From PNOJ01 sp016706845 (GTDB taxonomy: Bacteria; Krumholzibacteriota; Krumholzibacteriia; LZORAL124-64-63): DNA of 64,000 nucleotides. This document shows positions 8,042-17,875 of this stretch, piece by piece (the stretch's first letter is position 1; each line of letters begins with the position of its first letter). The DNA is taken from assembly GCA_016706845.1 (NCBI GenBank), contig JADJIV010000003.1, positions 112,249 to 176,248 on the forward strand, written 5' to 3'. Below the pieces are notes generated by a model that had not been told where the DNA came from, did not search any database, and saw only the letters and a list, made by a program, of their open reading frames with translations. Both the position numbers and the translations under genes were made by a program.

Positions 8042-8563
8042 ATGCGCTCATTCCTGATCCTGATCGGATGCCTCGCCGTCGCCACGGCCCTGCAAGCCGA
8101 GACGCCGCCGACCGGCTCGTTCGCCTTCACGGTCGAGGCGACGGTGACCGCAACGCCGGCCGCGGCCTTCGACGCCGCCACCGGCGACATCTCCGGCTGG
8201 TGGGACCACACCATGTCGGACCACCCCGTGCGTCTGGTCGTCGAACCGAAGCCGGGCGGCGCCTTCCTCGAGGTCTTCGACGAGAGCGGCGACGGCGTCC
8301 GTCACGCCGCGGTGACCTACGCGCGCCGTGGCGAGATGCTGCGCTACGAGGGACCGATGGGCCTGGCCGGTCACGCGATCCACATGGTCACGACCTGGAC
8401 CTTCGCCGACGCCGGCGAGGGGCGCACGCTGGTGCGGGTCGCGGTCCACGCCGCCGGCGAGATCCTGGAGGGTTGGCCGGCGGTGGTCGAACAGACCTGG
8501 CAGCACTTCCTGCTGAAGCGGTATGTGCCCTATGTGGAAGGCGGTTGCCGGCCGCTGAAGTGA
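8042..8563 (+). CDS. Secreted SRPBCC (START/Bet v1-like) protein
   Basis: 173 residues: a cleavable signal peptide (MRSFLILIGCLAVATALQAE) followed by a helix-grip SRPBCC domain. The region GDISGWWDHTMSDHPVRLV, the GGAFLEVFD strand and the C-terminal helix TWQHFLLKRYV are typical of polyketide-cyclase/AHSA-like members. These proteins enclose hydrophobic ligands; export to the periplasm is unusual but recurrent. A strong AAGGAGG site (8029-8035) precedes the ATG. It follows the MOSC pair by 20 bases and may share their transcript. The ligand is unknown. Confidence 0.75.
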   Translation: MRSFLILIGCLAVATALQAETPPTGSFAFTVEATVTATPAAAFDAATGDISGWWDHTMSDHPVRLVVEPKPGGAFLEVFDESGDGVRHAAVTYARRGEMLRYEGPMGLAGHAIHMVTTWTFADAGEGRTLVRVAVHAAGEILEGWPAVVEQTWQHFLLKRYVPYVEGGCRPLK

Positions 8564-8717
8564 TGTCGGCGTCCGGCGAGGGATTGCCGGCCGCGCCCGG
8601 ATCTCATATCATCAGTTGTGGTCCCGCCATCGAGCCCGGCGAGGATGGCCCCGATGACGGCGGCAACGATCTCGCGGGGGCCGAGATGCGCGATCGCCTC
8701 GACCCTATCGTCCTGTC

Positions 8718-9124
8718 ATGTTGGTCCTGGCGGCCACCACGGCCGTCGCCCAGCTGACCGTCACCACCAACGACTGGGTGTACACCACCTTCGACGTCGT
8801 GACGATCACCGTCCACAACGCCGGCCCGAGCCAGGCCCTCTTCGCCTCCTCCCCGCCCTGCGTCATCCACCGGCTCGACACGCCGGAGTGCGTGGACGGC
8901 TGCTTCGGGCTGCCGATGCTCTGGGACATGGGCGTCGGGAGACGATCACGGTCGAGTACGACCCCTACAGGACGCCGTCCCCCGACCCGCTCGGCTGGTA
9001 CCGGGTGGAACTCACCGGGGTCTCGAGCGATCCCGGCAGCATCCTGCAGTGCGACTACCGCCTGGTGGCGGTCGTGCCCAACGGCGAGGACTCCTGGGGC
9101 GGCGTGAAGGCCCTGTACCGCTAG
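8718..9124 (+). CDS. Small secreted beta-sandwich protein, frame broken near 8938
   Basis: A short signal-like start (MLVLAATTAVAQ) leads into a beta-rich domain (TFDVVTITVHNAG, then CVIHRLDTPECVDGC with three Cys). The reading frame breaks at the GGG near 8936-8938. One added base joins it to ETITVEYDPYR...CDYRLVAVV, giving about 135 residues. The layout resembles BsuPI-type proteinase-inhibitor Ig folds (a TxxN-x-Gxx strand then WDMG...YDPY), but this is a weak resemblance. No clear ribosome site lies before 8718, so the true start may be further upstream through another base error. The function is unknown. Confidence 0.5.
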
Positions 9125-9144
9125 GTCCCCGCACCCGCACGCGA

Positions 9145-9170
9145 AACGGGAGCCGCCGTCGGCTCCCGTT
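9145..9170. terminator. Bidirectional terminator hairpin
   Basis: An 11-bp perfect stem (AACGGGAGCCG with CGGCTCCCGTT) and a 4-base loop between two convergent genes. It can serve both strands. Confidence 0.65.
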
Positions 9171-9198
9171 CGCTCGCTGCCGGCCGGCGGGCCGCGCC

Positions 9199-10530
9199 TC
9201 AGCCCGCCCGCTTGCGCTCGTACTGCCGCAGCAGGTCGGCGAACAGCTCCGGGATCATCGCCATGCGTTCGGGCGTCTCGACGTAGGCCACGCGCATCTG
9301 GGTGCGGCCCGGGTTGGGCTCGCCCGCGGGCACGCTGTAGAAACCGGCCATCGGGGCGGTCAGCACGGTGAGCGCCCGGCCGCCGACGTCGACCTTCCCC
9401 TCGGACGCGCACCACAGGACGAAGTCCAGGGCGTCGAACCCGCCGGCCACCACGTCGCGCACGTCCAGCACCGAGTAGATGGCGGCGTCGGGGCTCGAGA
9501 CGATCACCCCGGGCAGGGCGGCGCGCATGCGCGAGGTGAAGTCGAAGAGCATGCCGCGGTAGTAGTCGCGCTGCTTCCCGTACCAGGCGCGCAGCGTCGC
9601 GTGGTCCTCGTGGGCCACCGCGCCGAAGACGTACTGCCCGATCACGCTGCTGCAGAGGCTGACGGTGTGCTCGGCGATGGCCTTGCGGTGGAACTGCTCG
9701 TTGTCGGTGACCAGGGCGCCGATGCGCAGGCCGCAGGCGTTCCAGACCTTCGAGGTGGTCTCGATGCCGATGCGGCGGCCGGTGATGCCGGGCGCGTCGG
9801 CCTCGGTCAGGCCCCAGACGCTCGCGCAGCGGCCGCCGGTGTAGAACAGTTCGCGGTAGGCCTCGTCGCACACGAGCCACAGGTTGTGCTTCACCGCGAG
9901 GCGGGCCAGCGCGACCAGCGCCTCGTGGTCGTAGTACTGGCCGGTCGGGTTGTCGTAGGGGATCACGACGATCGCGCGGGGCCGCTTCGCCTCGATGACC
10001 CGCTCGATCTGCGCGGGGTCGGGCAGGGAGAACTTGCCGTCCTCGCCCAGGGTGCGCTGCACCGAGCAGGTGGCGCGGCCGAGGCGCTGGCAGAGCGTCT
10101 TGTAGTTCGTGTAGGCGGCGTCGATCAGCAGCAGCGGGGCCTCGTCGGTGCCGGCGGGGCCGCAGACGCCCACGATCAGCAGCTCCATCGCCTGGGTGCC
10201 GCCCTCGGTGATGTGGCCGTGGAGGCCGGCCGTCTCGAAGCCGCTGCTGGCGATCACGTTCAGGAAGGCGTCGACGCACTCCTGCGTGCCGGCGGTCGAG
10301 GAGTACTTCACGACGCCGTCGTGGAAGGGGCTCTGCGGCGCGCCGAGGTTCCGCAGGCGCTCCTGCATGGCCGGGTACATCGGCAGCGAGACGTTGCCGA
10401 TCGCCACGTTGATCGCCTCGGTCCCGTCGCGGCGCTCGTCGAAGCGGAGCTGGGCCATGCGGATGACCGAGGGCTGGCGCCCCGCGAACTGGGCGGACAT
10501 CTCGGGCGGCTGGGCGGTGGTCTGCTTCAT
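9199..10530 (-). CDS. PLP-dependent aminotransferase, class I/II
   Basis: 443-residue fold-type I aminotransferase. The segment VVIPYDNPTGQYYD (about 195) is the substrate/cofactor NPTG region, and VCDEAYRELF (about 230) holds the PLP pyridine-N Asp. TSKVWNACGLRIGALV (about 275) has the Schiff-base Lys with the usual SKxxxxxGLRIG context. A C-terminal substrate Arg lies in TQMRVAYVE. The closest general type is aspartate/aromatic aminotransferase, but the substrate cannot be named. The start at 10530 is preceded by AGGAGGGG. It is divergent from hypA with about 110 bases between, so it could share an operator region but probably not a function. Confidence 0.85.
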   Translation of the reverse strand: MKQTTAQPPEMSAQFAGRQPSVIRMAQLRFDERRDGTEAINVAIGNVSLPMYPAMQERLRNLGAPQSPFHDGVVKYSSTAGTQECVDAFLNVIASSGFETAGLHGHITEGGTQAMELLIVGVCGPAGTDEAPLLLIDAAYTNYKTLCQRLGRATCSVQRTLGEDGKFSLPDPAQIERVIEAKRPRAIVVIPYDNPTGQYYDHEALVALARLAVKHNLWLVCDEAYRELFYTGGRCASVWGLTEADAPGITGRRIGIETTSKVWNACGLRIGALVTDNEQFHRKAIAEHTVSLCSSVIGQYVFGAVAHEDHATLRAWYGKQRDYYRGMLFDFTSRMRAALPGVIVSSPDAAIYSVLDVRDVVAGGFDALDFVLWCASEGKVDVGGRALTVLTAPMAGFYSVPAGEPNPGRTQMRVAYVETPERMAMIPELFADLLRQYERKRAG

Positions 10531-10597
10531 GAACCCCTCCTGGTGGGTGTGCGGCCCGGCCAATGTGCACCCGGGAAGCGCCCGCCGCAAGGCCGGC

Positions 10598-10625
10598 TTG
10601 TGATCCCAACCCCAAGTGTTATATT
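10598..10625 (+). promoter_or_regulatory. Candidate promoter of the hyp operon
   Basis: TTGTGA, a 16-base spacer and TATATT (4/6 and 5/6 to sigma-70 consensus), about 18 bases before the hypA ATG. The 8-bp dyad at 10602-10631 overlaps it. Confidence 0.45.
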
Positions 10626-10631
10626 GGGATC
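10602..10631. promoter_or_regulatory. Inverted repeat over the hyp promoter, possible operator
   Basis: GATCCCAA (10602-10609) and TTGGGATC (10624-10631) form a perfect 8-bp dyad separated by 14 bases. They cover the spacer and -10 of the candidate hypA promoter. The spacing suits a dimeric regulator. No T tract follows, which argues against a terminator. Confidence 0.4.
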
Positions 10632-10642
10632 CGGGAGGCGGC

Positions 10643-10981
10643 ATGCACGAAATGACCCTGGTCGCCGGCATCCTCGAGATCGCCGGGGAGCGGGCCCGCG
10701 AGGCGGGCGCCGCGCGCATCAACACCGTCACGGTGGAGATCGGGCGCCTGGCCGGCGTCGAGCTGCCGTCGCTGGTCTTCTGCTTCGAGACGGCCCGCCT
10801 CGGGACCCTGGCCGCCGGCGCCGAACTGGCCGTCCGCGAGCTGCCCGGCCGCGGCCGCTGCCCCGCCTGCGGCGCCGAGACCGAGATCGACTTCTACGCG
10901 GCCCTCTGCCCCGCCTGCGGGGGGTGCCTGGAGGTCGTGGGCGGGCGCGAGCTGCGCGTCGCCTCGATCGACGTCGACTGA
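10643..10981 (+). CDS. hypA: Hydrogenase/urease nickel insertion protein HypA
   Basis: 112-residue nickel metallochaperone that, with HypB, inserts Ni into the NiFe-hydrogenase large subunit. The invariant N-terminus MHEMTLV binds Ni through its amide and His2. The zinc domain has two Cys pairs, CPACG and CPACGG, about residues 74 and 91. The start is fixed by MHE and by GGGAGG at 10633-10638. It is first of six hyp genes in one direction (A, B, F, C, D, E), which together supply the NiFe(CN)2CO centre, presumably for the hydrogenase encoded at 21-25 kb. Confidence 0.95.
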   Translation: MHEMTLVAGILEIAGERAREAGAARINTVTVEIGRLAGVELPSLVFCFETARLGTLAAGAELAVRELPGRGRCPACGAETEIDFYAALCPACGGCLEVVGGRELRVASIDVD

Positions 10982-11004
10982 ACAACCTGCCCCTGGAGGG
11001 CGCC

Positions 11005-11859
11005 ATGTGCGACACCTGCGGCTGCAACCAGCCCCCGGACGCGGTGACCTACCGCAAGCCCGGCGGGCACGACCATCCCCACCGGCACGGCGACCTGGAA
11101 CACGCCCATCCGCACGAGCACCCGCATGACCACGGGCACCCGCATGATCACGAGCACCCGCACGACCACGACCATCCGCACGACCACGACCACGGCGGCG
11201 GCCGCCGCCTGACGGTGGAGCAGGACATCCTGCGGCGCAACGACCTGACGGCCGAACGCAACCGCGGCTGGTTCGAGGGCCGCGGCGTGCTGGCCCTGAA
11301 CCTCGTGTCGTCGCCCGGCTCGGGCAAGACCTCGCTGCTGGAGCGCACGATCCGCGACCTCAGGGCGGAGATGCCGCTGGCCGTGATCGAGGGCGACCAG
11401 CAGACCCTCAACGACGCCGAGCGCATCGCGGCCGCCGGCGCCCCGGTCCTGCAGATCAACACGGGCTTCGGCTGCCACCTCGACGCGGAGATGGTCCGCC
11501 GCGCCCTGGCCGACCTCGAGGTGCCGCCGGCGGCGTGCTGCTGATCGAGAACGTGGGCAACCTGGTCTGCCCCGCCCTGTTCGACCTGGGCGAGCACGCC
11601 AAGGTCGTGATCATCTCGGTGACCGAGGGCGACGACAAGCCGCAGAAGTACCCCGCGATGTTCGCCGCGGCGCAGCCTGTGCGTGATCAACAAGACCGAC
11701 CTGCTGCCCCACGTCGACTTCGACGTCGAGGCCTGCAAGGACGCCGCGCGGCGCGTGAACCCGGCGCTGGCCTTCGTGGAGCTGTCCGCGACCCGCGGCG
11801 AAGGGCTCGAGGGCTGGTACGCGTGGCTGCGCGAGCGCCGCGCCAAAGCGGCCCGGTGA
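11005..11859 (+). CDS. hypB: Hydrogenase nickel incorporation GTPase HypB, two frame breaks
   Basis: GTPase that delivers nickel together with HypA. The N-terminal CDTCGC motif (the CxxCGC high-affinity Ni site) is followed by a His-rich stretch of repeated HPHDH units (about residues 25-64) that can store nickel. The P-loop SPGSGKTSLL is at about residue 98, with GDQQTLND and GCHLDAEM downstream. The frame breaks near 11530 (one base missing, before LLIENVGNLVCP) and again near 11675 (before LCVINKTDLLP, the NKxD base-recognition motif). With both corrected the protein is about 284 residues, normal for the family. All motifs survive, so the breaks look like sequence errors rather than decay. 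The stop abuts the hypF start. Confidence 0.9.
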
Positions 11860-11860
11860 G

Positions 11861-14146
11861 ATGACGCCGCTGCGCCACAGGCTCCGCGTCGACGGCGTCG
11901 TGCAGGGCGTGGGGTTCCGCCCCTTCGTCTTCAACCTGGCCGAGAGCCTCGGGTTGGCCGGGCACGTCGCCAACGACAGCGAGGGCGTGATCCTCGAGAT
12001 CGAGGGCGACGCCGACGCGCTGGCGACCTTCCGCCGCCGTCTTGCGGCCGAGGCCCCGCCGCTGGCGCGCATCGAGTCGGTCGCCGTCGAGGCGATCCCC
12101 CCCACCGGCGCCGGCGGCTTCGCCATCCTGCCGAGCCGCGACTCCCCGGGCACCGCGACCTGCGTGCCGGCCGACAGCGCCCTCTGCGCCGACTGCCGCC
12201 GCGAGATCCTGGATCCCCGCGACCGCCGCCACCGCTACGCCTTCACCAACTGCACCAACTGCGGGCCGCGCTGGACGATCATCGGGCGCATCCCCTACGA
12301 CCGCCCCTACACCAGCATGGCGCCCTTCGCGATGTGCCCCGACTGCGAGCGCGAGTACCACGACCCCCGCGACCGCCGCTTCCACGCCCAGCCCAACGCC
12401 TGCCCGGCCTGCGGCCCGCGGCTGCGGCTGGAGGGCGACGGCGTCGATCCCGGCGCCGACCCGCTGCGCGAGGCCGCCCGCCTGCTGGCCGCCGGCCGCA
12501 TCCTCGCGGTCAAGGGGCTCGGCGGGTTCCACCTGGCCGTGCGCGCCGACGACGAGGCGGCCGTGCGGCGGCTGCGCGCGCGCAAGGGCCGCGAGGCGAA
12601 GCCGCTGGCGCTGATGGTCGCGGACCTCGACGCGGCGCGGGCCCTGGCTGCCGTCGGCGACGACGAAGCGGCGCTGCTCGCCTCTCCCCAGGCGCCGATC
12701 GTCCTGCTCGAGCGCCGCACGGACACCGCGCTGGCTGCCGCCGTCGCGCCCGGTCACCGCCGGCTCGGCGTGATGCTCGCCTACACGCCCCTGCACCTGC
12801 TGCTGCTGGCGGAAGTCCGCGGCCCTCGGCGTCGGCGCGCTGGTGATGACCTCGGGCAACGCCGGCGACGAGCCCATCTGCCTCGGCGACGACGAGGCCC
12901 GCGAGCGCCTGCGCGGCATCGCCGACGCCTGGCTGCTGCACGACCGGGGCATCCTGCGCCGCGCGGACGACTCCGTGGTCCAGGTCGTGGACCGGCCGCA
13001 CGCTCTCTGCACCGCCGCAGCCGCGGCTATGCGCCGCTGCCGGTGCTGCTCGGCGGTCGCGGCACGCCGGTCCTCGCGGTCGGCCCCGAGCTGAAGAACA
13101 CCGTCTGCCTGCTGAAGGAGAACCGTGCCTTCCTGTCGCCCCACGTCGGCGACCTGCAGAACGCGGCGGCCTACGGTTATTTTCGGGAATCGATCCGCAC
13201 GCTGCAGGAACTTCTGGAATGCGAGCCCGCGACGATCGCCCACGACCTGCATCCCGGCTACCTCAGCACGCGGTGGGCGCAGGAGCAGGCCCGCGACGCG
13301 GGCAAGCGCCTGATTCCCGTCCAGCACCACCACGCGCACCTGGCCGCCGTCCTGGCCGAACACGGCCACCGCGGGCCGGCCCTCGGCCTGATCCTCGACG
13401 GCACCGGCTACGGGACCGACGGCACGATCTGGGGCGGCGAGATCCTCGCCGGCGACGCCGCCGCGTTCACGCGCGTGGGCCACCTGTCGTGCGTGCCGCT
13501 GCCCGGCGGCGACGCCGCCATCCGCCACCCCTGGCGCACCGCGCTGAGCCACCTGCGCGCGGCCTACGGCGACGACCTGCCCGACCTGCCCTTCCTCGCG
13601 GGCAAGGACACGGCGGTCGTGCTGCGGATGATCGACCGGGGCCTCAACGCGCCCCCGACCAGCAGCTGCGGCCGCCTGTTCGACGCCGTGGCGGCGCTGA
13701 CCGGCGGCTGGGACGATGCGCTCTACGAAGCCCAGGCCGCGATCGAACTGACGGCCCTGACCACGGCCGCCGCCGTCGAGGCGGCCCGGCCCTTCGCCTG
13801 GGACGTCGTCGAGGCTGCGGGCGCCCTGCTGCTGCCCTGCGCGCCGATCGTCCGCGGCGTCGTCGCCGACGTGCAGGCCGGGGCGGACGCGGCCGCGGTC
13901 AGCGCGCGCTTCCACCGCACCCTGCTGGACCTGCTGGTCGAGGCGTCCCGGCGCGCCGCGCGGCTGACCGGCCTGCGCACGGTCGCCCTGGGCGGCGGCA
14001 GCTTCCAGAACGAGATCCTGGCCGGCCTGCTGCCGCCGCGCCTGGAAGCCGCCGGCCTGCGGCCCCTGCTGCCGCGGGAGCTGCCGCCCAACGACGGCGC
14101 GGTGTCCCTCGGCCAGGCCGCCGTGGCGCGGGCCGGGCTCGCGTGA
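11861..14146 (+). CDS. hypF: Carbamoyltransferase HypF, two compensating frame breaks
   Basis: Makes and transfers the carbamoyl group that becomes the CN ligands of the NiFe site. Domain order: acylphosphatase (GVVQGVGFRPFVF, residues 9-25); two zinc fingers (CADC..CTNC and CPDC..CPAC, about 108-185); a YrdC-like domain (KGLGGFHLAVRADD, about 214); and a Kae1-like carbamoyltransferase domain (QHHHAHLAAVLAEHG, about 488; DGTGYGTDGTIWGGE, about 510). Between about 12815 and 13010 the frame is displaced. In the other frame this stretch reads MTSGNAGDEPICLGDDEA, the conserved HypF segment, then returns at RRSRGYAPLP. The overall length of 761 residues is typical. The two breaks cancel, so the single open frame hides about 65 wrong residues. 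Confidence 0.92.
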   Translation: MTPLRHRLRVDGVVQGVGFRPFVFNLAESLGLAGHVANDSEGVILEIEGDADALATFRRRLAAEAPPLARIESVAVEAIPPTGAGGFAILPSRDSPGTATCVPADSALCADCRREILDPRDRRHRYAFTNCTNCGPRWTIIGRIPYDRPYTSMAPFAMCPDCEREYHDPRDRRFHAQPNACPACGPRLRLEGDGVDPGADPLREAARLLAAGRILAVKGLGGFHLAVRADDEAAVRRLRARKGREAKPLALMVADLDAARALAAVGDDEAALLASPQAPIVLLERRTDTALAAAVAPGHRRLGVMLAYTPLHLLLLAEVRGPRRRRAGDDLGQRRRRAHLPRRRRGPRAPARHRRRLAAARPGHPAPRGRLRGPGRGPAARSLHRRSRGYAPLPVLLGGRGTPVLAVGPELKNTVCLLKENRAFLSPHVGDLQNAAAYGYFRESIRTLQELLECEPATIAHDLHPGYLSTRWAQEQARDAGKRLIPVQHHHAHLAAVLAEHGHRGPALGLILDGTGYGTDGTIWGGEILAGDAAAFTRVGHLSCVPLPGGDAAIRHPWRTALSHLRAAYGDDLPDLPFLAGKDTAVVLRMIDRGLNAPPTSSCGRLFDAVAALTGGWDDALYEAQAAIELTALTTAAAVEAARPFAWDVVEAAGALLLPCAPIVRGVVADVQAGADAAAVSARFHRTLLDLLVEASRRAARLTGLRTVALGGGSFQNEILAGLLPPRLEAAGLRPLLPRELPPNDGAVSLGQAAVARAGLA

Positions 14147-14220
14147 GCCCCCGCCGCGTTGGACGGGGCCGCGCCCGTGACCTATCTTCGCCCCAGCGCC
14201 CCGCACCAGGGAGGACCGCC

Positions 14221-14504
14221 ATGTGCCTCGCCGTACCCGGCCAGGTGATCGAGATCTACCAGGAGAACGGCCTGCCGATGGGCCGCATCGACTACGCCGG
14301 CGTCGTCGGCGCGGCCTGCCTGGCCTACACGCCCGAGGCCGTCGAGGGCTCGTGGGTCATCGTGCACGCGGGTTTCGCCCTGCAGGTGCTCGACGAGGCG
14401 GAGGCCGCGGCCTCGCTGGCCACGCTCACGGAACTCAACGAGCTGATCGAGGCCGACAGCCTGCCGGACGACGACGCCGACGGCGAAGGCCGGGACAAGC
14501 AGCC

Positions 14505-14508
<4 letters not shown>
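14221..14508 (+). CDS. hypC: Hydrogenase assembly chaperone HypC
   Basis: 95-residue chaperone that carries the Fe(CN)2CO group between HypD and the hydrogenase precursor. It starts MCLAVPGQV; Cys2 is the essential ligand. The core is a small beta barrel (GRIDYAGV, GSWVIVHAGFALQVLDE). An acidic tail of about 20 residues (DDDADGEG) extends beyond the usual length. A GGGAGGA ribosome site precedes the ATG. The stop overlaps the hypD GTG start by 4 bases, giving translational coupling of the two partner proteins. Confidence 0.94.
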
Positions 14509-15593
<1,085 letters not shown>

Positions 15594-15597
<4 letters not shown>

Positions 15598-16652
15598 GCG
15601 ACGCCCCCGACTTCGACGGCCTGTCCTGCCCGGCGCCCCTGACCGGCCACGACACCGTGCAGCTGGCGCACGGCGCCGGCGGGCGGCTGTCCGCCGAACT
15701 GATCGACGCGCACGTGCTGCCGCGCTTCCGCAACGACCTGCTCGCGAAGCTCGAGGACCAGGCCGTGTTCGCGCTGCCGCCCGGCCGCGTCGCCTTCTCC
15801 ACCGACACCTTCGTGGTCACGCCGCTGGAGTTCCCCGGCGGCGACATCGGCGACCTGGCCGTCAACGGCACGGTCAACGACGTGGCCATGAGCGGCGCGC
15901 GCCCGCTCTACCTGAGCGTGGGCCTGGTGCTGGAGGAGGGCCTGCCGCTGGCGCTGCTGGACCGGATCCTGGGCTCGATGGAGCGGGCGGCCTGCGCCGC
16001 CGGCGTCAGCGTCGTGACCGGCGACACCAAGGTCGTGGACCGCGGCAGCTGCGACGGGATGTTCATCAACACGTCCGGGATCGGGGTCGTGCCCGCAGGC
16101 GTGACGCTCTCGGCCGCCGCGCTGCGGCCCGGCGACGCGGTGCTGGTCTCCGGCACGATCGCCGACCACGGCATGGCCGTGATGTCGGTGCGCGAAGGAC
16201 TGAGCTTCCGCTCGACGATTACAAGCGACACCGCCGCGCTCGGCGGCCTGGTTGCGGACCTGCTGGCAGCGGCGCCGGGCCTGCGCGCCCTGCGCGACCC
16301 CACCCGCGGCGGGCTGGCCACGACGCTCAACGAGTTCGCGCGCGCCTCGCGCGTCGGCATCCGCGTCGAGGACGGGGCCGTGCCGGTGCGGGACGATACG
16401 GCGGCCGCCTGCGAGATCCTCGGCATCGACCCGATGTACGTGGCGAACGAGGGCAAGCTGGTGGCGGCGGTGCCGGCGGGCGAGGCGGCGGCGGCCCTGG
16501 CCGCGCTGCGGGCCCACCCCCTGGGACGCGGGGCGGCCGTGATCGGCGAGGTCGTCGCGGGAGAACCGGGACTGGTGACCGTGCGCACGGCGCTGGGCGT
16601 GGAGCGCATCCTGGACATGCCGCTGGGGCTGCAGCTGCCGCGGATCTGCTGA
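15594..16652 (+). CDS. hypE: Hydrogenase maturation protein HypE
   Basis: 352-residue ATP-dependent dehydratase that turns the carbamoyl group received from HypF into a cyanide on its own C-terminal Cys. That residue is visible as the terminal PRIC. The PurM-like fold shows LAHGAGGRLSAELID near 23, STDTFVVTP near 66, NGTVNDVAMSGA near 92, GDTKVVDRG near 143 and DPTRGGLATTLNE near 233. The start is a GTG overlapping the hypD stop. It is the last gene of the hyp operon, followed by a 28-bp palindrome. Confidence 0.95.
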
Positions 16653-16682
16653 GTTCCGCTCGGGGATCTTGCGCTTTCATGC

Positions 16683-16710
16683 CGACCATCCCTGATATCA
16701 GGGATGGTCG
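16683..16710. repeat. Perfect 28-bp palindrome after hypE
   Basis: CGACCATCCCTGAT followed by its exact reverse complement with no spacer, between the convergent hypE and sulfotransferase genes. It lacks a loop and a T tract, so it is either an imperfect two-way terminator or a protein-binding or junction site. Confidence 0.6.
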
Positions 16711-16779
16711 TATTCATCCCTCAAACGAATCGATGGTCACCGGCGTGCCGATCCGCAGGGCATCCCCCTCACCTCCGAC

Positions 16780-17636
16780 TCAGGACGCTTCCTGCTGCGT
16801 AGCGAGTTGCAGCAGCGTCTCCCGCGCCACCGGCCGCAGGATCAAGGCCCGCTTCTCGGATACCAACCGATAGAAGTATTCGGACGCGAACTGCGGCTCG
16901 ATCCGGGGCGACGCGTGCGGTGTCCAGTCGGAGTCGTAGCCGTAGCGGATCAGGACATCCTCGTAGATCGTGCGGAAGAGTGCCGCGTCTGTCGGCCGGA
17001 ACCAGTGGCGCCAGTCGCCGGACGACTTCGTCCTGACAACTCTCGCGTGTTTCGGATCGACGTCGGACGAACCCGCGAGCTCCATGCCGAGGTACTCCGA
17101 CAGTTCGTCCAGACGTCCTGCCACGAAATCCTCGTACCTGAACGGGAAGAAGTCCGGGTAGCGGACGTAGAAACTCTCGATCCTGGCCCATTCCGCCGCG
17201 TAGTGGGCGCGGATGGTCGCGTCGTCGCAGGCGATCCCCCGCAGTCCCCAGTCGAAGCGGATGAGGTCCAGGACGCCCAGTTCGCCGTCCGACGCTTCCA
17301 GTCGCCGCAGGAACCCGTACATGCGGGCGACCTGGCGGTCATCGCGGTCGTAGGGGCTGTGGTAGCCGATGCCGTACATCAGACGGCTGATCAGGGTGTC
17401 GCGGGGATCGCGGACGATGGCGATCTTGTGGTCGAAGTGCAGGTAGGGGGTCAGGTCCTCGGTGTCGGGATTGATGACGACCTTGGCCAGAACGCCGCGC
17501 TCGTCGTCACCGGGTTCGGGTCGGTAGGGCTCGGGTTCCTCGAAGAGAAGCCTCGGCCCCCCCCCCACGAATTCCGTAACTTGTAGTAAAGACCGGTAGT
17601 TCCGGTCTTCGGCGAGCCGGCGATGAGGATCTTCAT
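16780..17636 (-). CDS. Sulfotransferase-like protein, broken at a G10 tract
   Basis: P-loop sulfotransferase-like protein of about 285 residues. The start at 17636 (AGGAGG nine bases upstream) gives MKILIAGSPKTGTTGLYYKL, containing the 5'-phosphosulfate-binding loop PKTGTT. Just after it the frame breaks in a run of ten G (coding strand; 17557-17566). With eleven G it continues into FEEPEPYRPE, IAIVRDPRDTLISRLMYG (the 3'-phosphate site with Arg and Ser, near residue 100) and FPFRYEDFVAGRLDEL. It would move sulfate from PAPS to a sugar, lipid or protein; the substrate is unknown. GC is clearly lower than in the flanks and the leader is AT-rich, suggesting transfer. The G run could be a base-call error or a slippage switch. 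Confidence 0.8.
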
Positions 17637-17759
17637 AACCCAGCGACCTCCTGTTGGGCCGCCCCCGGCGCGGGTGCGGCGGTCGGCCGGATGGCAGCGC
17701 CGCGGTCCCACCTCCGTCGACTTTGGGTAGCCGGACGAAGCATCTCTTAGCCACCACTT

Positions 17760-17875
17760 CATTTGACCACCTTGTCGTCATTAATCGACGTATTTTGACA
17801 TCATACTATACAATATTTCAAACAGCGTCAAGACCGAATAATATCACATCTTATTGTCAATCACTCAAGATCATC
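17760..17875. other. AT-rich trough upstream of the sulfotransferase
   Basis: About 116 bases at roughly 36 percent GC inside DNA of about 70 percent. It contains the sulfotransferase promoter and no gene. A sharp drop like this marks an acquired segment boundary or an unusually strong promoter region. Confidence 0.6.
17803..17831 (-). promoter_or_regulatory. Candidate sigma-70 promoter of the sulfotransferase
   Basis: On the minus strand TTGACG, a 17-base spacer and TAGTAT (with TATAGT as an overlapping alternative -10). It leaves a leader of about 160 bases before the ATG. Confidence 0.5.

Noticed and set aside
8564..8717. Short coding-like minus-strand stretch before the small secreted gene
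   Set aside because: About 30 residues look protein-like, but there is no start, ribosome site or continuation.
11687..14206. Minus-strand open frame over hypF
   Set aside because: The plus strand carries HypF motifs throughout; the antisense product is low complexity.
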